From positions 496,001 through 560,000 of the forward strand of contig NZ_JABACI010000001.1 in assembly GCF_012524205.1 (NCBI RefSeq): a DNA stretch of 64,000 nucleotides, written 5' to 3'. The stretch's first letter is position 1, and each line of letters opens with the position of its first letter. Below the pieces are notes generated by a model. It was not told where the DNA came from and searched no databases. It saw only the letters and a program-made list of their open reading frames with translations. Made by a program: the position numbers and the translations under genes. This document shows, one piece after another, positions 1 through 8,486 of this stretch. The DNA comes from Microbacterium salsuginis. Lineage in GTDB: Bacteria; Actinomycetota; Actinomycetes; Actinomycetales; Microbacteriaceae.

Positions 1-1024
1 ACGGCCAGAAGGCGGCGCGCCCGCACAGCGCCAGCAGAGCGGGCAGGAACGTCAACGCCGACAGCACCGAGAACGCGATGCCGATGGACGCGATGGGTCC
101 GAGGGCGCGATTGGTCGCGAGATCGGACAGCAGCAGGCACAGCAGGCCGGCGATCACGGTGCCGCCGGATGCGAGGATCGGCTCGAAGGCGCCGCGCCAC
201 GCCTGGGTGACGGCATCCCACCGCTGCGCACCCGCCGCGATCGCCTCGCGGAACCGCGCCACGTACAGCAGGGCGTAGTCGGTCGCGGCGCCGATCACCA
301 GGATGAAGAGGATGCCCTGCACCTGCCCGTTGAGCACGACGATGCCGGCCTTCGCGAGCCACCACACCGTGAGCAGGGCGACGCACAGCGCGAAGACCGA
401 TGTCGTGAGCACCAGCACCGGCAGCAGCGGCGACCGGTAGACGATCACGAGGATCACGAACACCGCGATGAGCGCGACGGCCAGCAGAAGCCCGTCGATG
501 CCGAGGAACCCCTCGACGAGGTCGGCGGTGAAACCTGCCGGGCCGGTCACCCACCCCTCGAGCCCCTGCTCCAGGTCTTCGGCGACGAGGGCTCGCATCG
601 CAGCGATCACCTCGCCGACGTCCGCCGACGAGTCGATCGGGACGAACAGCTGCAGCCCCTCGCCGTCCTCCGACGGGACCGGGGGCGACACGTCGTCTTG
701 AACCCCGTCGAGCTCGGCGATGTCGTCGGCGAGCGCCTGCACCTCGGCAACGTCGGACTCCGACAGTTCGCCGTCGCCGGTCACGACGATGACGGCGGGA
801 ATGCTCTCTTCGCCCTGGAAATCGGCGAGCCGCTCGCCCGCGCGCGTCGCGTCGGCATTCTCGGGAAGGAACGATGAGCGGTCGTTCGTCGAGACCTCGT
901 CGACCTTGCCGAAGTACGGCCCACCGATCGAACCCACCGTCAGCCAGACCAGAACCAGGAGCACGGGGATGCCGATCCGGAGCCATCGGGAGGGCCCACG
1001 GCGGGCATGGTGAGGCGATGTCAT
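1..1024 (-). CDS. MMPL/RND-family membrane transporter, N-terminal part (runs off the window)
   Basis: Partial gene read leftward; only the first ~340 residues are present. ATG at 1024 gives a basic N-terminus, then a membrane segment (residues ~15-36, 'GIPVLLVLVWLTVG'), a periplasmic loop with 'FLPENADATRAGERL' and 'VIVVTGDGELSESDVAEV', and a cluster of membrane segments from ~residue 190 ('LLLAVALIAVFVILVIVYRS'). This is the standard start of actinobacterial MMPL proteins, which export lipids or drugs with proton motive force. It is divergent from the DMT permease at 1080. An inverted repeat abuts the start codon and points to repression by a MarR/TetR-type regulator. The substrate cannot be told from the sequence. 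Confidence 0.9.
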   Translation of the reverse strand, partial: MTSPHHARRGPSRWLRIGIPVLLVLVWLTVGSIGGPYFGKVDEVSTNDRSSFLPENADATRAGERLADFQGEESIPAVIVVTGDGELSESDVAEVQALADDIAELDGVQDDVSPPVPSEDGEGLQLFVPIDSSADVGEVIAAMRALVAEDLEQGLEGWVTGPAGFTADLVEGFLGIDGLLLAVALIAVFVILVIVYRSPLLPVLVLTTSVFALCVALLTVWWLAKAGIVVLNGQVQGILFILVIGAATDYALLYVARFREAIAAGAQRWDAVTQAWRGAFEPILASGGTVIAGLLCLLLSDLATNRALGPIASIGIAFSVLSALTFLPALLALCGRAAFWP

Positions 1025-1045
1025 ATTGCTAGCTTATCTAGCGAT
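1025..1045. promoter_or_regulatory. Inverted-repeat operator directly upstream of the MMPL transporter
   Basis: The 21 bp contain ATnGCTAG and CTAGCnAT arms separated by 5 bp and touch the transporter start codon at 1024. The position fits a repressor site overlapping the -10 region of a leaderless or short-leader promoter. No regulator gene lies in the visible flank; it may lie beyond the window edge. Seen: the repeat. Inferred: its role. Confidence 0.55.
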
Positions 1046-1065
1046 AGCCTGTCGCGACGACACCC

Positions 1066-1071
1066 TAGGCT
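1066..1071 (+). promoter_or_regulatory. TAGGCT -10 box of the DMT permease gene
   Basis: TAGGCT ends 8 nt before the ATG at 1080 and no Shine-Dalgarno sequence precedes the start, which suggests a leaderless transcript. Confidence 0.5.
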
Positions 1072-1079
1072 GACGCACG

Positions 1080-2054
1080 ATGATCTCCGCGGCTCTCGCG
1101 CTCCTCGGCGCCCTCGTCTACGGCTCTGCCGACTTCTTCGGCGGGCGTGCCGCCACGCGCCTGCGCTCGATCGTCGTGACCGCGGTGTCCGCCCTGTCGG
1201 GCCTCGTCGCGCTCGCGGTGACGCAGCCGCTCCTCGGCGGCGTCTGGACCGCGCAGGACGTGGCATGGGGCGCGCTGGCGGGCGTGATCGGCGTGGTGGC
1301 CGTGGCGCTGCTCTACGCGTGCCTCGCGATCGGGCCGATGAGCATCCTCTCGCCGTTGACGGCCGTCGTCTCGGCGATCGCCCCGATGCTGTGGGGGCTT
1401 CTGGTCAACGGGGACACCCTCGCGCCGATCGGCTACGCCGGCCTCGGCGTGGCGCTGGTGGCGGTCGTGCTCGTCGGCTTCCTGCCGGGCGAAGCCGTCG
1501 TCCGGCCGCGGCTCAGGGGTGTCGTGATGGCGGTCGGCGCCGGCGTCGCGATCGGCGCCTTCCTCATCGTGATCGACCAGACGAGCGAGGGCAGCGGCCT
1601 CATTCCGCTCGTGACGAGCCGAGCGACGAGCAGTCTCGTCACCGCGATCGTGGTCGGGATTCTGATCCTCGCCGCCCTGCGACGCGGCACTCCCGCCCGG
1701 TCGGTGTTCGACGTCGCCGGGCCCCGCCTCGGTGCGACGCCGAGCGGCCACGCGGATCTCGACCACGTCGAAGATCTGGCGGGAGCCGGGAGCGCGGCAT
1801 CCGCCCCCCGCGTCAGCACGCGGCAGGCGTGGTGGCTCGCGATCGTATGCGGAGTGACGGATGCCGCGGCGAACGCCCTCATGCTGGTCGCGCTGCGGGC
1901 GGGCGACCTGTCGATCGTGTCGGCGCTGACAGCCCTGTACCCGGCAGGGACGATCATCCTGGCGGCCATCGTTCTGCGCGAGCGCGTCGCGCGCGTGCAG
2001 TGGGCGGGCCTGGGGCTCGCTCTCGTGGCAGGCGGGATGCTCGCGCTCGCGTGA
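1080..2054 (+). CDS. EamA/DMT-superfamily permease
   Basis: 324-residue integral membrane protein with about ten hydrophobic helices in two five-helix repeats, as in the EamA branch of drug/metabolite transporters. The first repeat starts 'ISAALALLGALVYGSADFF'. A hydrophilic linker of ~50 residues rich in Asp, Gly and Ala (residues ~200-245) divides the halves, and the second repeat ends 'ERVARVQWAGLGLALVAGG', typical of the family's last helices. The long linker is somewhat unusual. It probably exports or imports a small metabolite across the cytoplasmic membrane; the substrate is unknown. Transcribed alone, divergent from the MMPL gene. Confidence 0.88.
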   Translation: MISAALALLGALVYGSADFFGGRAATRLRSIVVTAVSALSGLVALAVTQPLLGGVWTAQDVAWGALAGVIGVVAVALLYACLAIGPMSILSPLTAVVSAIAPMLWGLLVNGDTLAPIGYAGLGVALVAVVLVGFLPGEAVVRPRLRGVVMAVGAGVAIGAFLIVIDQTSEGSGLIPLVTSRATSSLVTAIVVGILILAALRRGTPARSVFDVAGPRLGATPSGHADLDHVEDLAGAGSAASAPRVSTRQAWWLAIVCGVTDAAANALMLVALRAGDLSIVSALTALYPAGTIILAAIVLRERVARVQWAGLGLALVAGGMLALA

Positions 2055-2078
2055 TCCAGGGAGCCAGGGAGCCCCGGC

Positions 2079-2477
2079 TCAGCCGCGCAGGAAGAGCAGG
2101 ACGAGAGACACGGCGAGCGAGAGTGCGCCGACAGCGATGAGCCCACCGGCGAGCAGCGCCACCGCCCGGACTGCAGGCGAGCCCTGGGTCAGACGCATGC
2201 GGTTGCGGGCTCCGCGCCGGTAGAAGACATCTGCCATGTCCTTCTCGCCGATCGCAAGCTCCTGCTCGTGTGTGAGGGCCGACTCGTTGACTCCGCCGTC
2301 CTCATCGAACCAGCGCACGATGTGGCCATGCTCGGCGTCCTCCACCACGGCGCGCGTGGGAACCCACGTGCCGTCGAGCAGGTACATGACCAGGGCGATG
2401 CCGGCGACGAGAGCGCCCACGCCGAAGCCGACCCACGAGAAGATCTCGGCGATGGCGTCGATCGCGTGCTCCGGCAC
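2079..2477 (-). CDS. Small two-helix membrane protein, unknown function
   Basis: 132 residues with a GTG start. A membrane helix lies at residues ~14-35 ('FGVGALVAGIALVMYLLDGT'), then ~65 hydrophilic residues (presumed extramembrane domain, 'WVPTRAVVEDAEHGHIVRWF'), then a second helix near the C-terminus (~104-130). The middle part has the regular feel of a small beta domain, but I do not recognise a family. Convergent with the DMT permease and followed on the same strand side by tRNA-Thr upstream. No function is assigned. Confidence 0.75.
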   Translation of the reverse strand: MPEHAIDAIAEIFSWVGFGVGALVAGIALVMYLLDGTWVPTRAVVEDAEHGHIVRWFDEDGGVNESALTHEQELAIGEKDMADVFYRRGARNRMRLTQGSPAVRAVALLAGGLIAVGALSLAVSLVLLFLRG

Positions 2478-2554
2478 TGGTCACCACCGTCCTTGCGATA
2501 CGGAAAACGGCCACGCTGCCGTCCCTGAGAACTGCGCGGCCGCTTCCGGTTCAG

Positions 2555-2627
2555 AGCCACCTAAGGGAATCGAACCCTTGACCTATTCATTACGAGTGAA
2601 TCGCTCTGCCGACTGAGCTAAGGTGGC
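2555..2627 (-). tRNA. tRNA-Thr (anticodon CGU)
   Basis: 73 nt. The acceptor stem GCCACCT/AGGTGGC closes perfectly. The D arm contains AGCTCAGTCGGCAGAGC, the anticodon stem ATTCA/TGAAT encloses the loop CTCGTAA (anticodon CGT), and the T arm holds GGTTCGATTCC. The 3' CCA is not encoded. Confidence 0.97.
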
Positions 2628-2887
2628 GCGCTTCGCTTGCGCGATGCACGATCAACGATCTTACAGGCTCGGGAAGGCGCTCGCGAACCGCAACAGACCA
2701 GCGCACGACGGCGGACGCCGTCTCTGCGGCGACGGCACTCGGTGTCGACGTGTTACGTGCGAATTCGGAGCCGCTCGCCGGCGGTCATAGGTTCGTATCC
2801 GGTCCGCGATGCAGCGAGCGCGGTCCGAGGATCGCGCCGGCGGTCGACCGCCCATCGTCGCCGGGCCATCGATCCACAGGAGCAGAC

Positions 2888-3775
2888 ATGTCCAAGAAGT
2901 TCGTATCCGCCGCAGCACTCGCCCTCCCCCTCGCCCTCCTGCTCGCCGGGTGCGCCGGCGGCAGCGCAGAAGCGGGTTCGGAACCCGGCGAGGTCGTGCG
3001 CATCGGCGTCGTCAACTCGGGCGACGCGTACTGGGAGACCTTCACCGAGACGGCCGCCGACGAAGGCATCGAGGTCGAGATCGTGAACTTCACCGAGTAC
3101 ACGCAGCCGAACCCCGCCCTCGCGGCCGGCGAGCTCGACCTCAACCAGTTCCAGCACGTCATCTACCTGGCGACGTACAACGTCCAGAGCGACGACGACC
3201 TGCAGCCCATCGGCTCCACGGCCATCTATCCGCTCGGCCTCTACTCGACGCAGTACGAGTCGGTCGACGACATCCCCGAGGGCTCGACCGTCGCCGTGCC
3301 CAACGACGAGTCCAACCAGGCGCGCGGGCTCCTCGTGCTGCAGTCGGCGGGTCTCATCGAACTGGCGGACGGCGGCTCGATCTTCTCCACGGTGGCCGAC
3401 GTGCTGCCGGAGTCGAAGGTGAAGGTCGAGGCTCTCGAGGCCTCGTTCACCGCGACGTCGCTGCCCGATGTCGCGGCCGCGATCGTCAACAACGACTTCC
3501 TCGCGGACGCCGGGCTGACCGCCGACGACGCGATCGCGCAGGACGACCCCGCCGACCCGGCGGCGATCCCGTACATCAACATCTTCGCCGCGAAGGCCGA
3601 GGACGCCGACAACCCCACCTACCTCAAGCTCGTCGAGATCTACCAGGAGACCCAGGAGATCCTCGATGGCGTGGTCGAGGCATCCGGGGGGACCGCCGTT
3701 CTCGTCCAGACTCCGGTCGAAGATCTCGTCACTTCGCTCGCCGAGGTCGAGGAAGCCACGCGCGACCACCAGTGA
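2888..3775 (+). CDS. metQ: MetQ, methionine-binding lipoprotein of the methionine ABC importer
   Basis: 295 residues. The signal peptide ends in the lipobox 'LLLAGC' (Cys22), so the mature protein is lipid-anchored outside the membrane. The NlpA/MetQ fold follows: 'VVRIGVVNSGDAYWETF', 'TEYTQPNPALAAGELDLNQF' (the family's substrate-proximal N..LDxNxFQH segment) and 'VAVPNDESNQARGL'. It captures methionine (L-, and in some species D-) and delivers it to MetI/MetN. The ATG at 2888 follows AGGAGCAGAC and gives the signal peptide. metN and metI lie downstream with a 75-nt gap, so the three genes probably form one operon. I see no recognisable SAM riboswitch in the 260 nt upstream. Confidence 0.95.
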   Translation: MSKKFVSAAALALPLALLLAGCAGGSAEAGSEPGEVVRIGVVNSGDAYWETFTETAADEGIEVEIVNFTEYTQPNPALAAGELDLNQFQHVIYLATYNVQSDDDLQPIGSTAIYPLGLYSTQYESVDDIPEGSTVAVPNDESNQARGLLVLQSAGLIELADGGSIFSTVADVLPESKVKVEALEASFTATSLPDVAAAIVNNDFLADAGLTADDAIAQDDPADPAAIPYINIFAAKAEDADNPTYLKLVEIYQETQEILDGVVEASGGTAVLVQTPVEDLVTSLAEVEEATRDHQ

Positions 3776-3850
3776 TCCCATCCGTGTGCGGCCCGATCGG
3801 CGATTCTCGCGAGCGGGCCGCACACGCGCGTCCTGCCGAGGAGCAGCAGC

Positions 3851-4888
3851 ATGAGCCTCATCCGCCTCACCGGCGTCAGCAAGGCCTATCCCCCGCCCGC
3901 GAAGGGCGCCGACCCCGTGATCGCCGTCGACGACGTGTCGCTGTCGGTCGAGGCCGGCGAGGTCTGCGGCGTCGTCGGCTACTCCGGCGCGGGCAAGAGC
4001 ACCGTCCTGCGCCTGGTCAACGCCCTCGAGTCGCCGACGGCGGGCACCGTCGAGATCGACGGCGTCGACATCACCCGGCTGCGCGAGCGGGAGCTGAGGA
4101 CGCTGCGCAGCGACATCGGCATGATCTTCCAGCAGTTCAACCTGTTCGACTCACGCACGGTCGCCGGGAACGTCGCCTACCCGCTCGAGGTCGCCGGGCA
4201 CCCTCGAGCCGAGATCGCGGCGCGCGTCGACGAACTGCTGCGCTTCGTCGGTCTCGCCGACAAGGCGCGCAGCTACCCCGAACAGCTGTCCGGCGGCCAG
4301 AAGCAGCGCGTCGGCATCGCGCGAGCACTCGCGACGAGCCCTCGCATCCTGCTGGCGGACGAGGCCACGAGCGCACTGGATCCCGATACGACGCAGGAGG
4401 TGCTGACCCTCCTGAAGCGCGTCAACCAGGAGCTGGGCATCACGATCCTCGTCATCACGCACGAGATGGACGTCATCCGCACCCTCGCCGACCGGGTCGT
4501 CGTGATGGAGAACGGCCGCATCATCGAGAGCGGCGAGGTGTTCGACGTGCTGTCGACCCCGCAGCACGCCGCCACCCGCCGTTTCGTCGCGAGCATCATC
4601 GAGGACGTGCCGGCCGGCGAACAGCTGCGCACGCTGCATGACCGGCACCCGGGCCGGATCGTCACCTTCACCGTCAGGGACGGCGACGTCACGCAGAGCG
4701 ACATCTTCGCCGCCCTCTCGTCGCACGGCGCGCGGTTCGAGCTGATCCACGGCGGGATCAACGACATCCGCGGGAGGGTCTTCGGGCATCTGACGCTGGC
4801 CCTGACCGGAGACGCGGATGCCGTCCAGCGGGCGATCGAGGCGGCCTCGGCGTTCGCGCCCCTGAGCGAGGAGGACATCCGTGGATAG
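3851..4888 (+). CDS. metN: MetN, ATPase of the methionine ABC importer
   Basis: 345 residues. The ABC domain occupies residues 1-245: Walker A 'GYSGAGKST', Q-loop 'IFQQFNLFDSRTV', signature 'LSGGQKQR', Walker B 'ILLADEATSALD' and H-loop 'ITHEM'. The last ~80 residues ('RIVTFTVRDGDVTQSDIF') form the NIL/ACT-like regulatory domain typical of MetN, which binds methionine and shuts the transporter down (trans-inhibition). It powers uptake on the cytoplasmic face of MetI. The start follows GAGGAGCAGCAGC. Its 3' end overlaps metI by 8 bp, indicating translational coupling. Confidence 0.96.
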   Translation: MSLIRLTGVSKAYPPPAKGADPVIAVDDVSLSVEAGEVCGVVGYSGAGKSTVLRLVNALESPTAGTVEIDGVDITRLRERELRTLRSDIGMIFQQFNLFDSRTVAGNVAYPLEVAGHPRAEIAARVDELLRFVGLADKARSYPEQLSGGQKQRVGIARALATSPRILLADEATSALDPDTTQEVLTLLKRVNQELGITILVITHEMDVIRTLADRVVVMENGRIIESGEVFDVLSTPQHAATRRFVASIIEDVPAGEQLRTLHDRHPGRIVTFTVRDGDVTQSDIFAALSSHGARFELIHGGINDIRGRVFGHLTLALTGDADAVQRAIEAASAFAPLSEEDIRG

Positions 4889-5540
4889 GCTCGTCGACCT
4901 GCTGCCGGAGCTGTGGGCGGCCACGGCCGAGACGTTGTACGTCGTGTCGTTCAGCCTTCTCCTCGGCGGTCTCGCAGGCCTCCTGGTCGGGCTCGCGCTC
5001 TACGCCACGCGCGCCGGCAGTCTCTTCCCGAACCGGGTGCTGTTCGCCGCGCTGAACGTGGTCGTCAACTTCTTCCGCCCGATCCCTTTCGTGATCCTGC
5101 TCGCAGCGGTCCAGCCGCTCGCGCGTGCTCTCGGCATCCCCGGAATCGGCCCGGAGTTCGGAATCTTCGCCATCACCATCGCCTCGCTGTTCGCCATCAG
5201 CCGCATCGTCGAGCAGAATCTGCTGACCGTGCGACCGGGCGTCATCGAGGCCGCACGCGCGACCGGCGCGAGCCGCAGCCGCATCCTCTTCCGGCTGCTC
5301 CCCCGCGAGGCCCTCGGCCCGCTGATCCTCGGCTACACGTTCATCGTGGTCGCGCTGGTCGACATGACCGCGATCGCCGGTGCCGTCGCGGCCGGCGGCC
5401 TCGGCGAGTTCGCGATCGTCTACGGGTTCAAACAGTTCAACCCGTGGGTCACGTGGGCCGCGGTGCTCGTCATCATCGTGCTCGTGCAGGCCGTGCAGTT
5501 CCTGGGCAACGCCCTCGCGCGTCGCGTGCTGCGCCGCTGA
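4881..5540 (+). CDS. metI: MetI, permease of the methionine ABC importer
   Basis: 219 residues, GTG start overlapping the end of metN; the Shine-Dalgarno GAGGAGGA lies inside metN. Five or six membrane helices carry the BPD_transp_1 fold. The EAA coupling motif is 'EAARATGASRSRILFRLL' (residues ~120-137), which contacts the Q-loop of MetN. 'ELWAATAETLYVVSFSLL' at the N-terminus is typical for MetI. Two copies should form the channel. A 48-bp perfect palindrome immediately downstream ends the operon. Confidence 0.96.
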   Translation: MDRLVDLLPELWAATAETLYVVSFSLLLGGLAGLLVGLALYATRAGSLFPNRVLFAALNVVVNFFRPIPFVILLAAVQPLARALGIPGIGPEFGIFAITIASLFAISRIVEQNLLTVRPGVIEAARATGASRSRILFRLLPREALGPLILGYTFIVVALVDMTAIAGAVAAGGLGEFAIVYGFKQFNPWVTWAAVLVIIVLVQAVQFLGNALARRVLRR

Positions 5541-5545
5541 TCATG

Positions 5546-5593
5546 TGACGGAGGCGAGGGCGGATGCCGCGGCATCCGCCCTCGCCTCCGTCA
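5546..5593. terminator. Bidirectional terminator: 48-bp perfect palindrome
   Basis: TGACGGAGGCGAGGGCGGAT and its exact complement form 24-bp arms with no loop bases, centred near 5569/5570. It sits between the convergent metI and peptidase genes, 5 and 3 nt from their stop codons. It holds the GGATGCC/GGCATCC motif that recurs over the whole window. Confidence 0.8.
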
Positions 5594-5596
5594 TGC

Positions 5597-7171
5597 CTAC
5601 TCGCAGCGCAGGCCGTCCTCGGGCACGGTGCCGTCGATGAGGTAGGACTCGACGGCACCGTCGACGCACGCGTTGCCCTTGTTGTAACCGGTGTGTCCCT
5701 CGCCGACGCGCGTCACGAGGACGCCCGACGCGAGCTGCTCCGCGAGCGACACCGACCACTCGTACGGCGTGGCGGGATCGTTGGTGGTGCCGACCACGAC
5801 GATCGGCGCCGCACCCTCGGCCGCGATGGGCTCGCGCACGCCGGTCGCCGGGTACGGCCATACCTCGCACGGATCGGGCCCGATCCAGTACGGCGCGACC
5901 GTCGGCGCCTCGGCGGCCAGCAGCGCCTCGGCCGCGGCCTCCTCCTCGGGTGTCGAATCCAGCGGGTAGTCCATGCAGTTGTACGCGCGGAACGCCTCGG
6001 TGGAGTTGTCGAGGTAGACGCCGTCCTGACGGTTGTAGTAGAAGTCGGCGAGCTGGAACGCCACGGCCGGGTCGCCGGCGAGCACATCGGTGAGCGCGGC
6101 GGTCAAGTAGCTCCAGCTGTCCTGCGAGTACAGGGCCGAGATGATCGCGGTCATGAGCGAATCAGCGCCGAGCATGCGACCGTCGGCGTTCTCGATGGGA
6201 TCACGGTCCACCGCAGCAAGCAGCGTGCCGAGGTCGGCCATCGCGTCGTCGACCGATCCGCGGAACGGACATTCGTCGTCCTCCAGGCAGGACGCCATGT
6301 AGGCGCGCAGCGCAGATTCGAAGCCGATGCCCTGCGTGATGCCGACGTCGAGTCCGGGCACCGAAGGGTCGATCGCGCCGTCGAGCACGAGGCGGCCGAC
6401 CCGCTCCGGGTACAGCTTCGCGTACGTCGCCCCGAGGAAAGTGCCATACGAATAGCCGAGGTAGTTCAGCTGCGAGTCGCCCAGGACGGCCCGCAGCAGG
6501 TCCATGTCGCGCGCCGCGTTCTCCGTCGTGATGTACGGCAGGATCCCGTCGCTTCCCGCGTCACAGGTCTCGGCGAAGTCGGCGTGACGGTCGAGCAGCT
6601 CATCCGTCCAGGCATCCGACCCCCGCTCGCCTTCGGGAATGTCGAACAGATACGCATCCATGTCGGGCGCTTCGTAGCAGTGCACGGCCGAGGACTCGCC
6701 GACACCGCGGGGGTCGAACCCGATGACGTCGAAGCGCTCGCGCACGGCATCGCCGACGGCGAACGACAGCGAGTCGCGGATCAACCCGACGCCGCTCGCG
6801 CCGGGTCCGCCCGGGTTGGTGAGGAGCGAGCCGATCGGCTCACCCGTCCCCTCGGCGCGGCTGCGGATGACAGAGAGCTCGATCTCGCCGGCCCCGGGGT
6901 CGGCCCAGTCGAGGGGTGCCGCCACCGTCGTGCATTCGAAGCCGCCGCACTCGGTCCAGTCCAGGCGCTGCTCGTAGAAGGGCAGCAGCTCGGCGGCCAC
7001 GCCGTCGGTCTGCGGGGATTTGCTGCTCGTCGGCCGCGGCGATGACTCGGGAATCAACGTGTACAGGCACCCGCTGAGGACGAGGGATGCCGCGGCGAGG
7101 CCCGCGATGAGGGCGCCGAGCCGCCCGAATCGGCGGGCACGGGTGTTTCGGCGAGGACGGGTCGGGTTCAC
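5597..7171 (-). CDS. Secreted alpha/beta-hydrolase lipoprotein, tripeptidyl aminopeptidase (TAP) family
   Basis: 524 residues. GTG at 7171 overlaps the holB stop (GTGA). A basic N-terminus and hydrophobic stretch end in the lipobox 'LVLSGC' (Cys35), so it is an exported lipoprotein. The alpha/beta-hydrolase core has the nucleophile elbow 'GYSYG', the preceding 'NPGGPGASG' oxyanion segment, Asp in 'VVVGTTNDPATPYEW' and His in 'VGEGHTGY', completing a Ser-Asp-His triad. The C-terminal 'TAP-like' domain with paired cysteines matches Streptomyces SlpD/SlpE/Tap proteases, which remove N-terminal tripeptides. Substrate unproven. Likely cotranscribed with topA-tmk-holB through the overlaps. Confidence 0.92.
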   Translation of the reverse strand: MNPTRPRRNTRARRFGRLGALIAGLAAASLVLSGCLYTLIPESSPRPTSSKSPQTDGVAAELLPFYEQRLDWTECGGFECTTVAAPLDWADPGAGEIELSVIRSRAEGTGEPIGSLLTNPGGPGASGVGLIRDSLSFAVGDAVRERFDVIGFDPRGVGESSAVHCYEAPDMDAYLFDIPEGERGSDAWTDELLDRHADFAETCDAGSDGILPYITTENAARDMDLLRAVLGDSQLNYLGYSYGTFLGATYAKLYPERVGRLVLDGAIDPSVPGLDVGITQGIGFESALRAYMASCLEDDECPFRGSVDDAMADLGTLLAAVDRDPIENADGRMLGADSLMTAIISALYSQDSWSYLTAALTDVLAGDPAVAFQLADFYYNRQDGVYLDNSTEAFRAYNCMDYPLDSTPEEEAAAEALLAAEAPTVAPYWIGPDPCEVWPYPATGVREPIAAEGAAPIVVVGTTNDPATPYEWSVSLAEQLASGVLVTRVGEGHTGYNKGNACVDGAVESYLIDGTVPEDGLRCE

Positions 7172-8367
7172 GGGGTCCTTCCGCTGGCGACGGTGATGAG
7201 CATGCTCTCGAGCGCGAGGATGGGCGCGGCATTGAGTTCGACGTTCTCGCGCGTCTCGCCGATGCGGTCCACGACGGTGAGCGTGCGCTCGGGGCTCCAC
7301 GCGGACGCGAGTGCGCGCAGGTCGGCCTCGAGCTCTCGGTTGATGATCGTGTCGTCGCGACCGAACTGCAGCATGAGGACGTCGCGGAACATCGATTCGA
7401 GATCCGTGAGCACGCGGTCGATGCCGTCGCGCAGGCTCCGTGTGGCGCGGCGCTTCTGCTCGTCCTCGAGCGCCGAGAGCTGCGAGCGCACCGCAGGCGG
7501 CACGGCGGCCCCCTCGGCGATCCCGAGCGTGTGGAGCAGGCTCGATCGCTCGGCCTCGTCGCGTTCGGCGGTCAGGGCCTTGGCGTCTTCGGTCGCCGCC
7601 GCCACGATCGCGCCCGCGACTTCGACAGCGTCGCCGACGCCGCGCACCCCGAGCACAGCACGCAGCGTCGCGTCGCGGCGGGCGCGGGCCGCGGCATCCG
7701 TCGCGAGTCTCTGCGCCATGCCGATGTGACGCTGCGCGTGGCGGGCGGACTGCTCGGCGACCGCGGGGTCGGCCCCGGTGCGCTGCACGATCAGGCTCGC
7801 GACGTCGTCGACGTCGGGCTCGCGCAGGCGCAGCGTGCGCACCCGCGAGCGGATCGTGGGCAGCAGGTCGGCGTCACTCGGGGCGCACAGCACCCATACG
7901 GTGCGCTCCGGCGGCTCTTCGAGCGCCTTGAGCAGAACGTTCGACGTGCGCTCGGCCATGCGGTCGGCGTCTTCCATGACGATCACGCGGTACCGGCCCA
8001 GCGAGGGCGAGAAATACGACCGCTCGACGAGGGCGCGGGCGTCCTTGATCGAGATGATCACGCCCTCCGTGCGCAGCGCCGTCAGGTCGGGGTGCGTGCC
8101 GGCGAGCACTTGACGCATGGTCTGCGTCGCGCCGGCGCCGTCGGCCGGGTCGGCGATGAGCGCTGCAGCGAAGGCGTAAGCGAGCGTGGAGCGACCAGAG
8201 CCGGGCGGGCCGGTGATGAGCCACGCGTGAGTGAGCGATGCCGGGTCGGATGCCGCATCCCGCAGCGTCGCGACCGCCTCGTCCTGCCCCCACACGGCAC
8301 CCCACGGCAGGGCGCCGGCGTCGATCGCCGCGCCCGAGGCCTGAGCGACAGCCGCGACCGGATCCAT
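7168..8367 (-). CDS. holB: DNA polymerase III subunit delta'
   Basis: 399 residues. AAA+ clamp-loader fold: 'LPWGAVWGQDEAVATLRDA', P-loop 'GPPGSGRST' (Arg in place of the usual Lys, as expected for the ATPase-inactive delta' subunit), 'VIVMEDADRM' in the Walker B position and sensor 1 'SDADLLPTIRSR'. It works in the clamp loader with DnaX to load the sliding clamp. I chose ATG 8367 because TAGGCT lies 7 nt upstream (leaderless pattern) and the 18-codon extension to ATG 8421 contains codons rare here (AGG, TCT, GTT); 8421 does have a fair Shine-Dalgarno and cannot be excluded. Confidence 0.92.
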   Translation of the reverse strand: MDPVAAVAQASGAAIDAGALPWGAVWGQDEAVATLRDAASDPASLTHAWLITGPPGSGRSTLAYAFAAALIADPADGAGATQTMRQVLAGTHPDLTALRTEGVIISIKDARALVERSYFSPSLGRYRVIVMEDADRMAERTSNVLLKALEEPPERTVWVLCAPSDADLLPTIRSRVRTLRLREPDVDDVASLIVQRTGADPAVAEQSARHAQRHIGMAQRLATDAAARARRDATLRAVLGVRGVGDAVEVAGAIVAAATEDAKALTAERDEAERSSLLHTLGIAEGAAVPPAVRSQLSALEDEQKRRATRSLRDGIDRVLTDLESMFRDVLMLQFGRDDTIINRELEADLRALASAWSPERTLTVVDRIGETRENVELNAAPILALESMLITVASGRTP

Positions 8368-8374
8368 GCCGCCC

Positions 8375-8380
8375 AGCCTA
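8375..8380 (-). promoter_or_regulatory. TAGGCT -10 box before holB
   Basis: TAGGCT ends 7 nt before the ATG at 8367 on the minus strand; it supports a leaderless internal promoter for holB in addition to read-through from tmk. Confidence 0.4.
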
Positions 8381-8486
8381 ACCGCGGCCCCAGACGCCTG
8401 CGTCACGCCGGCGTCCCCCATCCGCGCCCTCCCGCTCCCCCAGGACCGGGCACGCCGAGGATTCGGCGCGTGCGTGACGCGGGAGC

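Noticed and set aside
2780..2815. GGTTCGTATCC-like sequence upstream of metQ, resembling a tRNA T-loop
   Set aside because: The flanking bases do not form a T stem, and no acceptor or anticodon arm is present.
2628..2887. Possible SAM riboswitch before metQNI
   Set aside because: No SAM-I, SAM-II or SAM-IV core motif could be recognised; only GC-rich hairpins are visible.
8368..8421. Eighteen-codon N-terminal extension of HolB from ATG 8421
   Set aside because: It contains rare codons, overlaps a TAGGCT -10 box and adds no conserved residues, so ATG 8367 was preferred, although the upstream start has a fair ribosome-binding site.
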